Shown in pieces: positions 16,943 to 25,948 of a stretch of DNA of 64,000 nt. Numbering within the stretch: the first letter of the stretch is position 1; every line of letters starts with the position of its first letter. Location of the stretch: positions 2,976,001 to 3,040,000 of the forward strand of contig NZ_CP010536.1 in NCBI RefSeq assembly GCF_000832305.1. Direction: 5' to 3'. The notes beneath the pieces were generated by a model. It had not been told where the DNA came from and did not search any database. It saw only the letters and a list, made by a program, of their open reading frames with translations. A program made the translations under genes and the position numbers. The DNA comes from Cupriavidus basilensis (GTDB taxonomy: Bacteria; Pseudomonadota; Gammaproteobacteria; Burkholderiales; Burkholderiaceae).

Positions 16943-17887
16943 GTGCCCATCCACGCCCTCCTCCTGATTGCCTCAATGGCCCTCGTCGGCAGCAACGTCG
17001 GGCTGGGCAAGGCCATCGTCGCTTACGTACCGATCCTGCTGTTCGCGCTGCTGCGCTTCGCCATCGCCATCGTGTGCCTGGCGCCCTGGTACCGCCCCGC
17101 GCGCATGCGCGCCGTCTCACGCGGGGAATGGCTCAACCTCTTCCTGCAAGCCTTTTTCGGCACGTTCCTGTTCACGCTGCTGATGCTGGGCGGCGTACGG
17201 CTGACCAGCGCCATGGCAGCGGGCGTGATCACCAGCACCATCCCGGCGACCGTAGCCCTGCTCTCGTGGCTGATCCTGCGCGAACGGCTATCGCGGCGTA
17301 CCGTGTTCTCGGTCTTGCTGGCGGTGGCGGGCATCGCGGTGCTGAACGTGGCGCGGGGCACGGACCACGGCGGCAGCGGCGGTGCCGATGTCGGCGGCGA
17401 GCATGCGCTGCTCGGTAACCTGATGATCATGGGCGCGGTGATCTGCGAATCGATCTACGTGATCCTCTCGCGGCGGCTGGCGCAAACCCTGGCGGCCATC
17501 GAGATCTGCGCCTATACGCACTTGATCGGCGGGCTGCTGATGCTGCCACTGGGCCTGATGCCGCTGCTGCATTTCGACATGGCATCGGTTCCGGCTAGCA
17601 TATGGTGGATGGTGCTCTGGTATGCGCTGTCGGCCAGCATCTTCTCGTTCTGGCTGTGGATGAAAGGCGTGCGCCATGTGCCTGCACAGATGGCGGGCGT
17701 GTTCACCGCGGTGCTGCCGATCGCGGCCGCCACCTACGGCATCGTGTTCCTCGGGGAGACGCCGGGCTGGCCGCACGGCGTGGCGCTCGCCTGTGTGCTG
17801 GCCGGCATCGCGCTGGCGAGCTGGCCCGGACCGCTGGCCCGCCGCGCGTGGCGCGCCAGCAGGACAGGGGCGCGCAACGCCGACTAG
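16943..17887 (+). CDS. EamA/DMT-family transporter
   Basis: A 314-residue inner-membrane transporter of the drug/metabolite superfamily with two EamA repeats and about ten membrane helices. The first repeat covers roughly residues 1-135 (FALLRFAIAIVCLAPW, VRLTSAMAAGVITSTIPATVALLSWLILRERLSR) and the second 155-300, with FLGETPGWPHGVALACVLAGIALA at its end. Members export amino acids, purines or other metabolites; the substrate here cannot be read from sequence. The GTG at 16943 is chosen because the membrane protein begins immediately after it and the upstream 72 codons are Arg/Pro-rich and unlike a transporter. Confidence 0.85.
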   Translation: MPIHALLLIASMALVGSNVGLGKAIVAYVPILLFALLRFAIAIVCLAPWYRPARMRAVSRGEWLNLFLQAFFGTFLFTLLMLGGVRLTSAMAAGVITSTIPATVALLSWLILRERLSRRTVFSVLLAVAGIAVLNVARGTDHGGSGGADVGGEHALLGNLMIMGAVICESIYVILSRRLAQTLAAIEICAYTHLIGGLLMLPLGLMPLLHFDMASVPASIWWMVLWYALSASIFSFWLWMKGVRHVPAQMAGVFTAVLPIAAATYGIVFLGETPGWPHGVALACVLAGIALASWPGPLARRAWRASRTGARNAD

Positions 17888-18013
17888 CCCCGAGCGGGCA
17901 AAGCGCCACCGAGTACGACGAAACCAAGTTCATGCTGGTGGTGCTCGGCCTGATCGATGTGGTGATGATCTCCAGCCTGGTTTCTCATCCCGCGCATCCC
18001 GGCGGCCAGCGCT

Positions 18014-19279
18014 TCATGCCACCGGATGCTCTGGTGGTTGCGGCGCGGGCAGCACGAGGCAAACCTGGAAACCGCCCCCGGGCGCATTGCGAGCGAGGCA
18101 TTTGCCCCCCATGCGCTCCACCAGGCGGCTGACGATCGCCAGCCCAAGGCCACAATGGCCGTCGCCGCCGCGCGAGGTATCCAGCCGCGCGAATGGACGC
18201 ATCGCCACCTCGACCTGCGCATCCGGCATGCCCTCGCCATGGTCGCGTATCACGATATGCCAGTGCTCGCCCTCCAGCCGGGTCTCGATCTGGATCGGCG
18301 GCATGCCGTACTCCAGCGCGTTGTCCACCAGGTTGGTGACCATCCGGTCCACCAGCGTGCGCGGCAACACGAACCGCGGTCCGGCGTCCAGGCGCAACTG
18401 AAACAACGCGCCGGAAAACTGCTGGCGCAGGAAGGCATCGACTTCGATGGCCGGGCCGGGGTCGGGACTCTCGTTCGCGTACTCCAGGAACTGGTTGACG
18501 ATATGCGTGATCGAGTCGATGTCCTGCACAAAGCCACCGCGCTCAGCGGTGTCCGCGAGCACGTCGGCGCGCAGGCGCAGCCGGGTCAGCGGCGACTTCA
18601 GGTCGTGCGCCACGCCGGCAAGCATGACCGCCTGGTTCTCGCGGCTCTCCGCCTGCCTGCGCATCATGTCGTTGAAGGACTCGGCCAGATAGCGCAACTC
18701 GGACGGGCCCGTCACCGGAATCAGCGCCGCGCTCCCGCCATTGCCAAGCTCGCGCGCGGCACCGGCCACGCGGGCGATCGGGCGCTGCATCTGCCATGCC
18801 ACGAACAGGGACAGCAGGATCGCCGCGACCAGCATGCCCGTGGTTTCAAAGACGAACGGCGGCAATGGCGGCGGCCGCATGTCCAGTGCCATGACCGCCC
18901 AGCGGGACTGCCCGGGAAGGCGCGCCCACAGGTGCGGCGGCCATGCCTGGTCCACTCGCAGCTCCGACCCCGCCGGAAGCCCTTGCCGAAGTTCGCGCAG
19001 CAGATGGCGCAAGGGCCCATGCTCTGGCAACGGGCCGGCGGCGGGCTCGGTGCCAAGGGCGGCAAGCCGGATGGCGGCGCCTGGATTGCGCTCCGCGCCG
19101 GCGCCCGGCCTCCCGTCGAGCGTGCCCAGCGCCAGCACGATGCCCCGTGCCATGCCGTCCGCCTGGCCATGCGGGCGCAGGTGAAACATCAGCGCGGTCC
19201 AGCCCAGATGGACAATGACGAGCACGGAGACGGATAGCACCGCCATGCGCCCAAACAGCGTATTGAACGGATTCTTCAT
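18014..19279 (-). CDS. Sensor histidine kinase, EnvZ-type
   Basis: A 421-residue membrane histidine kinase. Helix 1 (about 9-30) and helix 2 (about 153-172) bracket a periplasmic domain of about 120 residues; HAMP follows, then the dimerisation box GVAHDLKSPLTRLRLRAD with phospho-acceptor His225. The ATPase domain shows the N box (NLVDNALEYG), G1 (RDHGEGMP) and G2 (GHCGLGLAIVSRLVE). It would phosphorylate the response regulator encoded just upstream, whose stop overlaps this start as ATGA, so the two are translationally coupled. The signal is unknown. Confidence 0.93.
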   Translation of the reverse strand: MKNPFNTLFGRMAVLSVSVLVIVHLGWTALMFHLRPHGQADGMARGIVLALGTLDGRPGAGAERNPGAAIRLAALGTEPAAGPLPEHGPLRHLLRELRQGLPAGSELRVDQAWPPHLWARLPGQSRWAVMALDMRPPPLPPFVFETTGMLVAAILLSLFVAWQMQRPIARVAGAARELGNGGSAALIPVTGPSELRYLAESFNDMMRRQAESRENQAVMLAGVAHDLKSPLTRLRLRADVLADTAERGGFVQDIDSITHIVNQFLEYANESPDPGPAIEVDAFLRQQFSGALFQLRLDAGPRFVLPRTLVDRMVTNLVDNALEYGMPPIQIETRLEGEHWHIVIRDHGEGMPDAQVEVAMRPFARLDTSRGGDGHCGLGLAIVSRLVERMGGKCLARNAPGGGFQVCLVLPAPQPPEHPVA

Positions 19280-20028
19280 GCGTCCGGCGCTTCGTCGAGG
19301 TCGTCGGCTTCTTCGGCGCAGAACGTGTCGAGCCCGGGGACGAAGACGTAGCCGCGGCCCCGCACGGTCTGGATGTAACGAGGCACGGATGGATCCTCCT
19401 CGATCACGCGGCGCAAGCGCCAGGCCGGCACATCCAGGCTGCGGTCGCGAAAATGCATGTCGGAGCCATAGAGACGGTCGTGCAGCCGGGCGCGCGAAAG
19501 CACCTTCATCGGGTGGCCGGTGAAGACCTTGAGCATGGCGAATTCCGTATCGCGCAAAGGCAGCCGCTCGCCGTCGCGCGTCAGGATGCGGGCGGAAAAA
19601 TCGACGTCGAACGGGCCAAAACTGTAAGAGTGACGCTGCTCCGGCGCGCTCCCCGGGGCCTGCGGGCGGCGGCGCAGCACCGCGTGGATCCGCGCCAGCA
19701 ATTCGCGCGAGCAGAAGGGCTTGGGCAGGTAATCGTCGGCGCCAAGTTCCAGGCCCGCGGCACGGTCGGCGGCCTCGCCGCGCGCCGACAGGAAAATCAT
19801 GGGCACATCGTCACCGCCAGCGCGCACCTCCTGCAACGCGCTCAGCCCATCCTTGCGCGGCATCATGATATCGAGCAGCACCACCGATGGCCTCTCTTGC
19901 GTGAGCCGGCGCGACAAGTCGTAGCCGTCATGCAGCACCGACACCGTCATGCCGCTCGATAGCAGGATGCGTGACAGCAGGTCACAGGCGACGGGGTCGT
20001 CGTCGACGAGAAGCACGTGAGGAGTCAT
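19276..20028 (-). CDS. OmpR-family response regulator
   Basis: A 250-residue two-component regulator. The receiver domain (about 4-118) has acidic residues D10-D11, phospho-acceptor D53 in LLDIMMPRKDG and the conserved Lys in YLPKPF. A winged-helix OmpR/PhoB DNA-binding domain occupies about 145-235 (RDTEFAMLKVFTGHP, RSLDVPAWRLRRVIEED, IQTVRGRGYVFVPG). In the recognition helix DV-PAWRLR replaces the common DV-HI-RLR, a mild oddity. The ATG at 20028 starts the receiver fold directly; the upstream frame is not conserved-looking. A strong palindrome lies 14 bp upstream and may be its operator. Confidence 0.92.
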   Translation of the reverse strand: MTPHVLLVDDDPVACDLLSRILLSSGMTVSVLHDGYDLSRRLTQERPSVVLLDIMMPRKDGLSALQEVRAGGDDVPMIFLSARGEAADRAAGLELGADDYLPKPFCSRELLARIHAVLRRRPQAPGSAPEQRHSYSFGPFDVDFSARILTRDGERLPLRDTEFAMLKVFTGHPMKVLSRARLHDRLYGSDMHFRDRSLDVPAWRLRRVIEEDPSVPRYIQTVRGRGYVFVPGLDTFCAEEADDLDEAPDA

Positions 20029-20042
20029 GAATGTGAAGGTGC

Positions 20043-20068
20043 GCGCACGCTGCCGGGGCAGCGTGCGC
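20043..20068. promoter_or_regulatory. Perfect palindrome upstream of response regulator
   Basis: Arms GCGCACGCTGCC (20043-20054) and GGCAGCGTGCGC (20057-20068) are separated by only GG. The site lies between the regulator start at 20028 and the stop of the upstream gene at 20111. It could be an autoregulatory operator or, as RNA, a hairpin ending the upstream message; it has no T-run. Confidence 0.6.
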
Positions 20069-20110
20069 AGGGCGTACCGGGAACAGCGGCACGCCCTTGC
20101 AGGTAGTTCT

Positions 20111-20908
20111 TTATGCCTGCGTGGTAACGAAGTTGCCAACAGTGCTCATCGTACCGTTGCCGCTGCGCAGGTTGGCCGAGAGCGTCTGCAGGAACGACTG
20201 CAAGGATACCGGCGATCCAGAGCTACCGGATTGCTGAAGCGCGGAAAAATCCGTCTCGAGGGTCGCGAGCGTTGTTGACGCCGGGTTGCTGGCGCTGTCC
20301 GAGCTGGCACCACTCGATGAAGTGCTGCTGGCGCCAGCTTCTTGCGCCAGGCTGGACAGATCCGAGCTGACGCTCTGGTAGTGGTGGTGATGGTGGTGAT
20401 GGCCGGTTGCGGCAGCCGGCGATTGGGTTGCCTGCGCAGCATCGGTGCCGGTCGCGCTGGCTACGGTGCTGTAGGTCGTGCTGGCGGCGGTGGTGGTAGC
20501 GGTGGTAGCAGCGCTCGTGCCCTGGCTTGCGGTGGTGCCGGCTGCCTGGGCGGCAAGTGCCTGGAACAGCGCGCCGACGAACGCTTGCACTGCGTTGCCG
20601 GAGGCATCCGCGCTGTCCGTCGCGCTGGACGCGGTGGTGGTGTTGCTGGCGGCGGCGCCCGAAGCGGTGCCGGCGGAAGTGGCGGACGCCGCGGTCGTCG
20701 AGCTGTCCGTGCTGGACGACGAGGTCGTGATGCCCAACTGCGCCAACGTTTGCTGAAGTGCCTGCATCAGCGCATCGGCCGGATTGCTGACCGAGTTGCT
20801 GGTGTCGCTGCCACTGGACGCATCCTGGCCACCGCAGCTTTTGCTGGTGGAGTGCGGCTGGAAAAGGCTGGACAGCGACGTGTTGCTGCCAATTGCGCTC
20901 AAGGTCAT
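20111..20908 (-). CDS. Low-complexity Ser/Thr/Ala-rich protein with heptahistidine tract
   Basis: A 265-residue protein of unknown function, extremely rich in Ser, Thr and Ala. Short amphipathic helices punctuate it: PADALMQALQQTLAQLG (about 43-59), NAVQAFVGALFQALAAQ (about 107-123) and SLQSFLQTLSANL near the C-terminus. The tract GHHHHHHHY sits near residue 174 and could bind metal. There is no classical signal peptide; non-classical export is possible. A single Cys occurs near residue 24. The ATG at 20908 has GGAG 8 nt upstream. It precedes the two-component genes on the same strand, separated by 82 bp with a palindrome. Confidence 0.65.
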   Translation of the reverse strand: MTLSAIGSNTSLSSLFQPHSTSKSCGGQDASSGSDTSNSVSNPADALMQALQQTLAQLGITTSSSSTDSSTTAASATSAGTASGAAASNTTTASSATDSADASGNAVQAFVGALFQALAAQAAGTTASQGTSAATTATTTAASTTYSTVASATGTDAAQATQSPAAATGHHHHHHHYQSVSSDLSSLAQEAGASSTSSSGASSDSASNPASTTLATLETDFSALQQSGSSGSPVSLQSFLQTLSANLRSGNGTMSTVGNFVTTQA

Positions 20909-21193
20909 GGTCACATCTCCGTTATTGAGGAGATGCCAAGATAACCGCCGGCCCACCGTGAACATGCGCCAAGGAGAAAACGGAATCCGGACCATTTCAC
21001 CCGCCCGTAAGGCCCTGTAAGGCAAGCGTCGCAGGCAGGGGAGGAACTTCGCGCAAGGAAGCGCGCATCGGCCAGCCGTGCGCAGCGAAGCGCACCTGCG
21101 GCCCTGTCGACAGCCGCATGCAATCAGGCACCTCCCCCTCGCTAGGTGTATGATTTCGGGCTAAATTTCCCCTCGACTGTCCTCCCCACAAAA

Positions 21194-22717
21194 ATGACTG
21201 TCATCAAACAAGAAGACCTCATCCAGAGCGTCGCCGACTCCCTGCAATACATCAGCTATTACCACCCGATGGACTACATCACCAGCCTGGGCCGTGCCTA
21301 TGAGCTGGAGCAGAGTCCCGCGGCCAAGGATGCGATCGCGCAGATCCTGACCAACAGCCGCATGTGCGCTGAAGGCAAGCGCCCGATCTGCCAGGACACC
21401 GGCATCGTGACGATCTTCGTCAAGGTTGGCATGGATGTGCGCTGGGATGACGCCACCATGGGCCTGTCGGACATGATCAACGAAGGCGTGCGCCGCGGCT
21501 ACACCAACCCGGACAACGTGCTGCGCGCGTCCATCGTGAGCCCGCCCGAAGGTGGCCGCAAGAACACCAAGGACAACACCCCGGCCGTGATCCACTACGA
21601 AGTGGTGCCGGGCAACACGGTGGATATCCAGGTGGCGGCCAAGGGCGGCGGCTCGGAGAACAAGTCGAAGTTCGTCATGCTCAACCCGTCCGACTCCATC
21701 GTCGACTGGGTGCTCAAGACCGTGCCGACCATGGGCGCTGGCTGGTGCCCGCCGGGCATGCTGGGCATCGGCATCGGCGGCACCGCCGAGAAGGCCATGG
21801 TCATGGCCAAGGAATCGCTGATGGACCCGATCGACATCCAGGACGTGATCGCTCGCGGCCCGCAGGATTGGATCGAGGAAATGCGCGTCGAGCTGTACGA
21901 GAAGGTCAATGCGCTGGGCATCGGCGCGCAAGGCCTGGGCGGCCTGGCCACCGTGCTGGACGTCAAGATCATGGGCTACCCCACCCACGCTGCCTCCAAG
22001 CCGGTGGCGATGATCCCGAACTGCGCGGCCACCCGCCATGTGCACTTCACGCTGGACGGCAGCGGCCCGGCCAAGCTCGAAGCGCCTGACCTGTCGGCCT
22101 GGCCGAAGGTCGAGTGGGCACCAAACACCGAGACCTCCAAGCGCGTCGACCTGAACACGCTGACGCCGGCGGAAGTCGCCTCGTGGAAGCCGGGCCAGAC
22201 CCTGCTGCTCAACGGCAAGATGCTGACCGGCCGCGACGCCGCGCACAAGCGCATCGCCGACATGCTGGCCAAGGGCGAAAAGCTGCCGGTGGACTTCACC
22301 AACCGCGTGATCTACTACGTGGGCCCGGTCGATCCGGTGCGCGATGAGGCCGTCGGCCCGGCAGGTCCCACCACCGCTACCCGCATGGACAAGTTCACCG
22401 AGATGATGCTGGCCGAAACCGGCCTGATCTCGATGATCGGCAAGGCCGAGCGCGGCCCGGTGGCGATCGAGGCCATCAAGAAGCACAAATCTGCCTACCT
22501 GATGGCAGTCGGCGGCGCGGCCTACCTGGTGGCCAAGGCTATCCGGCACGCCAAGGTGGTCGGCTTCGAAGACCTGGGCATGGAAGCCATCTACGAGTTC
22601 GACGTCAAGGACATGCCCGTGACGGTGGCCGTGGACAGCGAAGGCACCTCGGTGCACAAGACCGGCCCCGCCGAATGGCAAGCCAAGATCGGCAAGATCC
22701 CGGTCGCTGCGCTGTAA
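21194..22717 (+). CDS. fumA: Class I fumarate hydratase
   Basis: A 507-residue iron-sulfur hydro-lyase interconverting fumarate and malate in the TCA cycle. The two Fumerase domains are continuous: an N-terminal catalytic part with RPICQDTGIVTIFVKVG and a C-terminal part with GPTTATRMDKFTEMML. Candidate [4Fe-4S] cysteines are in KRPICQDTG, GAGWCPPGMLG and MIPNCAATRH. Length is usual for FumA/FumB-type enzymes. The ATG at 21194 begins the family-like sequence; the upstream GTG frame adds nothing conserved. It is followed by a strong terminator, so it is likely monocistronic. Confidence 0.95.
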   Translation: MTVIKQEDLIQSVADSLQYISYYHPMDYITSLGRAYELEQSPAAKDAIAQILTNSRMCAEGKRPICQDTGIVTIFVKVGMDVRWDDATMGLSDMINEGVRRGYTNPDNVLRASIVSPPEGGRKNTKDNTPAVIHYEVVPGNTVDIQVAAKGGGSENKSKFVMLNPSDSIVDWVLKTVPTMGAGWCPPGMLGIGIGGTAEKAMVMAKESLMDPIDIQDVIARGPQDWIEEMRVELYEKVNALGIGAQGLGGLATVLDVKIMGYPTHAASKPVAMIPNCAATRHVHFTLDGSGPAKLEAPDLSAWPKVEWAPNTETSKRVDLNTLTPAEVASWKPGQTLLLNGKMLTGRDAAHKRIADMLAKGEKLPVDFTNRVIYYVGPVDPVRDEAVGPAGPTTATRMDKFTEMMLAETGLISMIGKAERGPVAIEAIKKHKSAYLMAVGGAAYLVAKAIRHAKVVGFEDLGMEAIYEFDVKDMPVTVAVDSEGTSVHKTGPAEWQAKIGKIPVAAL

Positions 22718-22750
22718 CACGCGCCACGCCGTGACAGCAATGCTGTCTGC

Positions 22751-22780
22751 AAAAGCCGGGTCATCCGACCCGGCTTTTTG
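22751..22780 (+). terminator. Rho-independent terminator after fumarase
   Basis: Stem AAAAGCCGGGTC (22751-22762) / GACCCGGCTTTT (22767-22778) with a 4-nt loop and a T-run, 33 bp after the fumarase stop. Confidence 0.9.
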
Positions 22781-22813
22781 CTACCTGACCTTTTGATTGC
22801 CTCGACCCCTCCT

Positions 22814-23626
22814 GTGAACAACGCACCCATTGGCATCTTTGATTCCGGCCTCGGCGGCCTGTCCGTGTTGCGCGAAATCCGTGCCCTGCTCCCGCAGGAA
22901 TCGCTGATCTACGTAGCCGACTCGAAGTACGCGCCCTATGGCGAGAAGCCCGAGCATTTTGTCGAGGCGCGCACGCTGCAGGTTTGCGAATGGCTGGTGG
23001 CACAGGGCTGCAAGGCCCTGGTGATCGCCTGCAACACGGCGACCATGCATGCGGTGCAAACGCTGCGCGAAAAGCTGGCGCTGCCGATCATCGGCGTCGA
23101 GCCCGGCCTGAAACCCGCCGCCGCTGCCAGCCGCAGCAAAGTGGTTGGCGTGCTGGCCACGGGTAACACATTGAAGAGCGCAAAGTTCGGCCGGCTGCTT
23201 GCCTCCTTGGAAGGCGAGAGTCGCTTCCTCTGCGAGGCTGGCGTCGGGCTGGTGCCGCTGATCGAGCAAGGCGATGTGGATGGCCCGGCCGTGCGCGAGA
23301 AACTCACCACCTACCTGACGCCCATGCTCGAGGCCGGCGCCGATACGCTGGTACTTGGCTGCACCCACTACCCCTTCCTGTCGGACACCGTGCGTGAACT
23401 GGTGGGCGATCGTTTGACGCTGGTCGATACCGGTGACGCGATCGCGCGGCAACTTCGGCGCAAGCTGGCCGAGCACGACATGGCTGCGAGCGCCGACGCG
23501 GTGCCCAGCGACCGCTACACCTCGACCAAGGATGCCGCCCATCTGCGCGCCATGGCCGCGGCGCTGCTGCATGTGGACGCGCCCGCGGAAACCCTGGTGA
23601 TCGAGCCCGCGCCGGCATTCGACTGA
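22814..23626 (+). CDS. murI: Glutamate racemase
   Basis: A 270-residue enzyme supplying D-glutamate for peptidoglycan. The N-terminal IGIFDSGLGGLSVLREI holds the first catalytic region, VIACNTATMHA the first catalytic Cys and LVLGCTHYPFL the second, as required for two-base racemisation. The GTG at 22814 (VNNAPIG) is preferred because the conserved protein starts there; the frame extends back into the fumarase terminator. Length matches the family (about 265-285). It converges with the AAA ATPase gene downstream. Confidence 0.93.
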   Translation: MNNAPIGIFDSGLGGLSVLREIRALLPQESLIYVADSKYAPYGEKPEHFVEARTLQVCEWLVAQGCKALVIACNTATMHAVQTLREKLALPIIGVEPGLKPAAAASRSKVVGVLATGNTLKSAKFGRLLASLEGESRFLCEAGVGLVPLIEQGDVDGPAVREKLTTYLTPMLEAGADTLVLGCTHYPFLSDTVRELVGDRLTLVDTGDAIARQLRRKLAEHDMAASADAVPSDRYTSTKDAAHLRAMAAALLHVDAPAETLVIEPAPAFD

Positions 23627-23647
23627 GGCGTCGCCTCCTGCTTCAGG

Positions 23648-25948
23648 TCATTGCAGGAACCCCAGCGGCCGGCGCTGCCGCACGTCCGGCTTGACAGCAT
23701 GTTCCTGGCGCAACTGCGCCAGGAACTCGTCTGGCGTGAGCGTCTCGCCGAGCAGCACGCACTGACGCTTGACAGTAGCGAAGTCGCCCGGCGTCAGGCA
23801 ATCCATCTTCGCCAGCTCCTCGCGCATGGTTGCGTCCATGCGCTGCGGTTCGGCATCCAGCGCTTCCTCGACGAACATCGCCATGCGTTGCTCGGGCTTG
23901 AGCGGCAAGAAACGGATCTTGAACGAGAAACGACGCAGCGCCGCCTCGTCGATCCGCTCGAACAGGTTGGTGGTGCATACGAAGATGCCGTTGAAGCGCT
24001 CCATGCCCTGAAGCATCTCGTTGACCTCGGACACCTCGTAGTTGCGCACGGCGTTCTGCCGGCTTTGCATGAAGCTGTCGGCTTCGTCGAGCAGCAGGAT
24101 GGCGCCGTCCTCCTCCGCGCGCGCGAACATCGCCGCGATCTGCTGTTCGGTCTCCCCCACGTACTTGCTCATCAGGTCGGAGGCGCGCCGGATCATCAGC
24201 GGCTGCTCGAGCGCGGCCGCGATGTGCTCGGCCAGCGCGGTCTTGCCGGTGCCCGGGGGACCATAGAAACACAAGGTGCCGCGCTGCCGTGCCTTGAGCG
24301 CCTGCACGATCTTGCCGACCTCGTAGCGCGTCTCCAGGTTCAGGTAATCCAGGCGGTAGTGCGTCACCACCGGGCGCCCTTCCACCTCCGGGCGCAAGCC
24401 CATGGCGCGGTCGGCATGGTCAAGCTGCCGCAATATCAGCGCCTCCACCGGCTCGGCCACGCCCGAGCCCGCCAGTTGCACGAAGCGCGCGGCCGATTGC
24501 ACCTGCGCCGGTGTCAAGGTCTTGCGCGCGGCCAGCGACGCAATAAAGGCGTCGCTCACGTCCAGCGTGCCCAGGTGCTTGCGAATGATGTTCTCGCGCA
24601 CCAGCGGGGGCGGGATCTTCAGCTCCAGGTGAAACTGGAAACGGCGCAGATAGGCCGGGTCAATCTGGCGAATCGAGTTGGAGATCCAGATCACCGGTAC
24701 CGGGTTCTGCTCCAGCGTCTGGTTGACCCAGGCCTTGCCGTTCACCGAGCCGCGCGGATCCTCCTGGCCAAACAGGCTGGTGAGCTCGCGCGCGCTGCCC
24801 GGGAACACATCCTCGACTTCATCAAACAGCAAAGCCGTGCGCGGGCGGCCACGCAGGAACGCCTGCGACACCTGAAGCGAGCGATAGCGATCCTTGCCTG
24901 ACAAGCTGTTGCCGTCGCGGTCCAGGCAGTCCACTTCGTACAACTCGCAGCCAGCCTCGCGCGCCAGCAGCCGCGCGAACTCGGTCTTGCCAGTGCCGGG
25001 TGGGCCGTAGATCAACACGTTGACGCCGCAGGCATGCTGCTGTGTGGCGTTGGCCAGCAGCGCCGACAGGTAGCGCGCATCCGTCTCGACGTGCGGATAG
25101 TCGCCGGTGCCAAGCGTGGGGGCCGCCGCCGGGCGCGTGAACACCGCCATCATCTCGGCTTCGTTAGCGTAGTTGCCAAGCAGGACATGCAACAACCGAT
25201 CCGACAGGCGCATCAGGTCACCCAGATCGGTCACGCTGTTCTCGGGCAGGGGCTGCTCGATCAGGTTAAGCGTCTCCAGGCGCGAGCCGGGCCGCAGCGA
25301 GGCCGCCACCGCGGCCGGACTTGCGCCGGTCAAGCCCGCGAGGATCTGGAAGGCCTCCTGGCTGTGCGCTACCTTGCAGTCCACCATCACCGCGCGCAGG
25401 TCGCGCTTGTATTTTGCGAGCGCCGCATACAGCAACAGCTTGCGCTCGTGCTCGGGCAAATCCAGCACATGGCTGAGCATGTCGATGTTACGCACCAGCA
25501 GCACGCGCTCGCCATCCAGCCGCTCTGCCAGCGCTGCCGCCGACGCATCGAACACGGCGAACATATCCTTGGCGTGATGCTTGACGTACTCATCCAGGTA
25601 GTAGAACAGCGCGCTCTCATCGAAGGCGCTGTTCCATTGCCCGTGCCGCTCCAGGAATTCTTCGGGCGTGAGGCGCGCAGCGCCTTTCCAGGCCGGCATA
25701 TCGGCGCAGCGCGCGGCAAGGAAACGCTGGACGCGCAACACCACGCCGTACGGCCACACCATCTCCTGTGCGCTGACCGTCAGGATGTCGTTGATATTGC
25801 TGCGCAGGTTGAATCTGGGCCCCAGCGAGCACACGACCCGCAGGGCGAACTGGGCGCACATCCAGTCGAGCGCGGAGGTGCATGGCGAGCCGGCCGCAGC
25901 ACGCAGGAGGGTCGAGCGGTCGTCTTCGGCGAAACGGGTGAAATCCAT
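23648..25948 (-). CDS. Tandem AAA+ ATPase of unknown role
   Basis: A 766-residue protein with an uncharacterised helical N-terminal half (1-300) and two AAA+ modules. Module one has Walker A GPPGTGKTE near 315, Walker B LLFDEVEDVF and a sensor-1-like ISNS. Module two has Walker A GPPGTGKTA near 561, Walker B LLLDEADSF, sensor 1 CTTN and the AALRRF arginine region. The sequence lacks a Zn-protease motif, so it is not FtsH, and lacks a ClpB middle domain. It may be a Cdc48-like unfoldase or remodeller. AGAGGA precedes the ATG at 25948. No partner gene is adjacent. Confidence 0.8.
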   Translation of the reverse strand: MDFTRFAEDDRSTLLRAAAGSPCTSALDWMCAQFALRVVCSLGPRFNLRSNINDILTVSAQEMVWPYGVVLRVQRFLAARCADMPAWKGAARLTPEEFLERHGQWNSAFDESALFYYLDEYVKHHAKDMFAVFDASAAALAERLDGERVLLVRNIDMLSHVLDLPEHERKLLLYAALAKYKRDLRAVMVDCKVAHSQEAFQILAGLTGASPAAVAASLRPGSRLETLNLIEQPLPENSVTDLGDLMRLSDRLLHVLLGNYANEAEMMAVFTRPAAAPTLGTGDYPHVETDARYLSALLANATQQHACGVNVLIYGPPGTGKTEFARLLAREAGCELYEVDCLDRDGNSLSGKDRYRSLQVSQAFLRGRPRTALLFDEVEDVFPGSARELTSLFGQEDPRGSVNGKAWVNQTLEQNPVPVIWISNSIRQIDPAYLRRFQFHLELKIPPPLVRENIIRKHLGTLDVSDAFIASLAARKTLTPAQVQSAARFVQLAGSGVAEPVEALILRQLDHADRAMGLRPEVEGRPVVTHYRLDYLNLETRYEVGKIVQALKARQRGTLCFYGPPGTGKTALAEHIAAALEQPLMIRRASDLMSKYVGETEQQIAAMFARAEEDGAILLLDEADSFMQSRQNAVRNYEVSEVNEMLQGMERFNGIFVCTTNLFERIDEAALRRFSFKIRFLPLKPEQRMAMFVEEALDAEPQRMDATMREELAKMDCLTPGDFATVKRQCVLLGETLTPDEFLAQLRQEHAVKPDVRQRRPLGFLQ

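Noticed and set aside
21161..22720. 519-residue leftward frame over the fumarase gene
   Set aside because: A codon-bias shadow: His/Val/Gly-rich composition with no motif, while the rightward frame is an intact class I fumarase.
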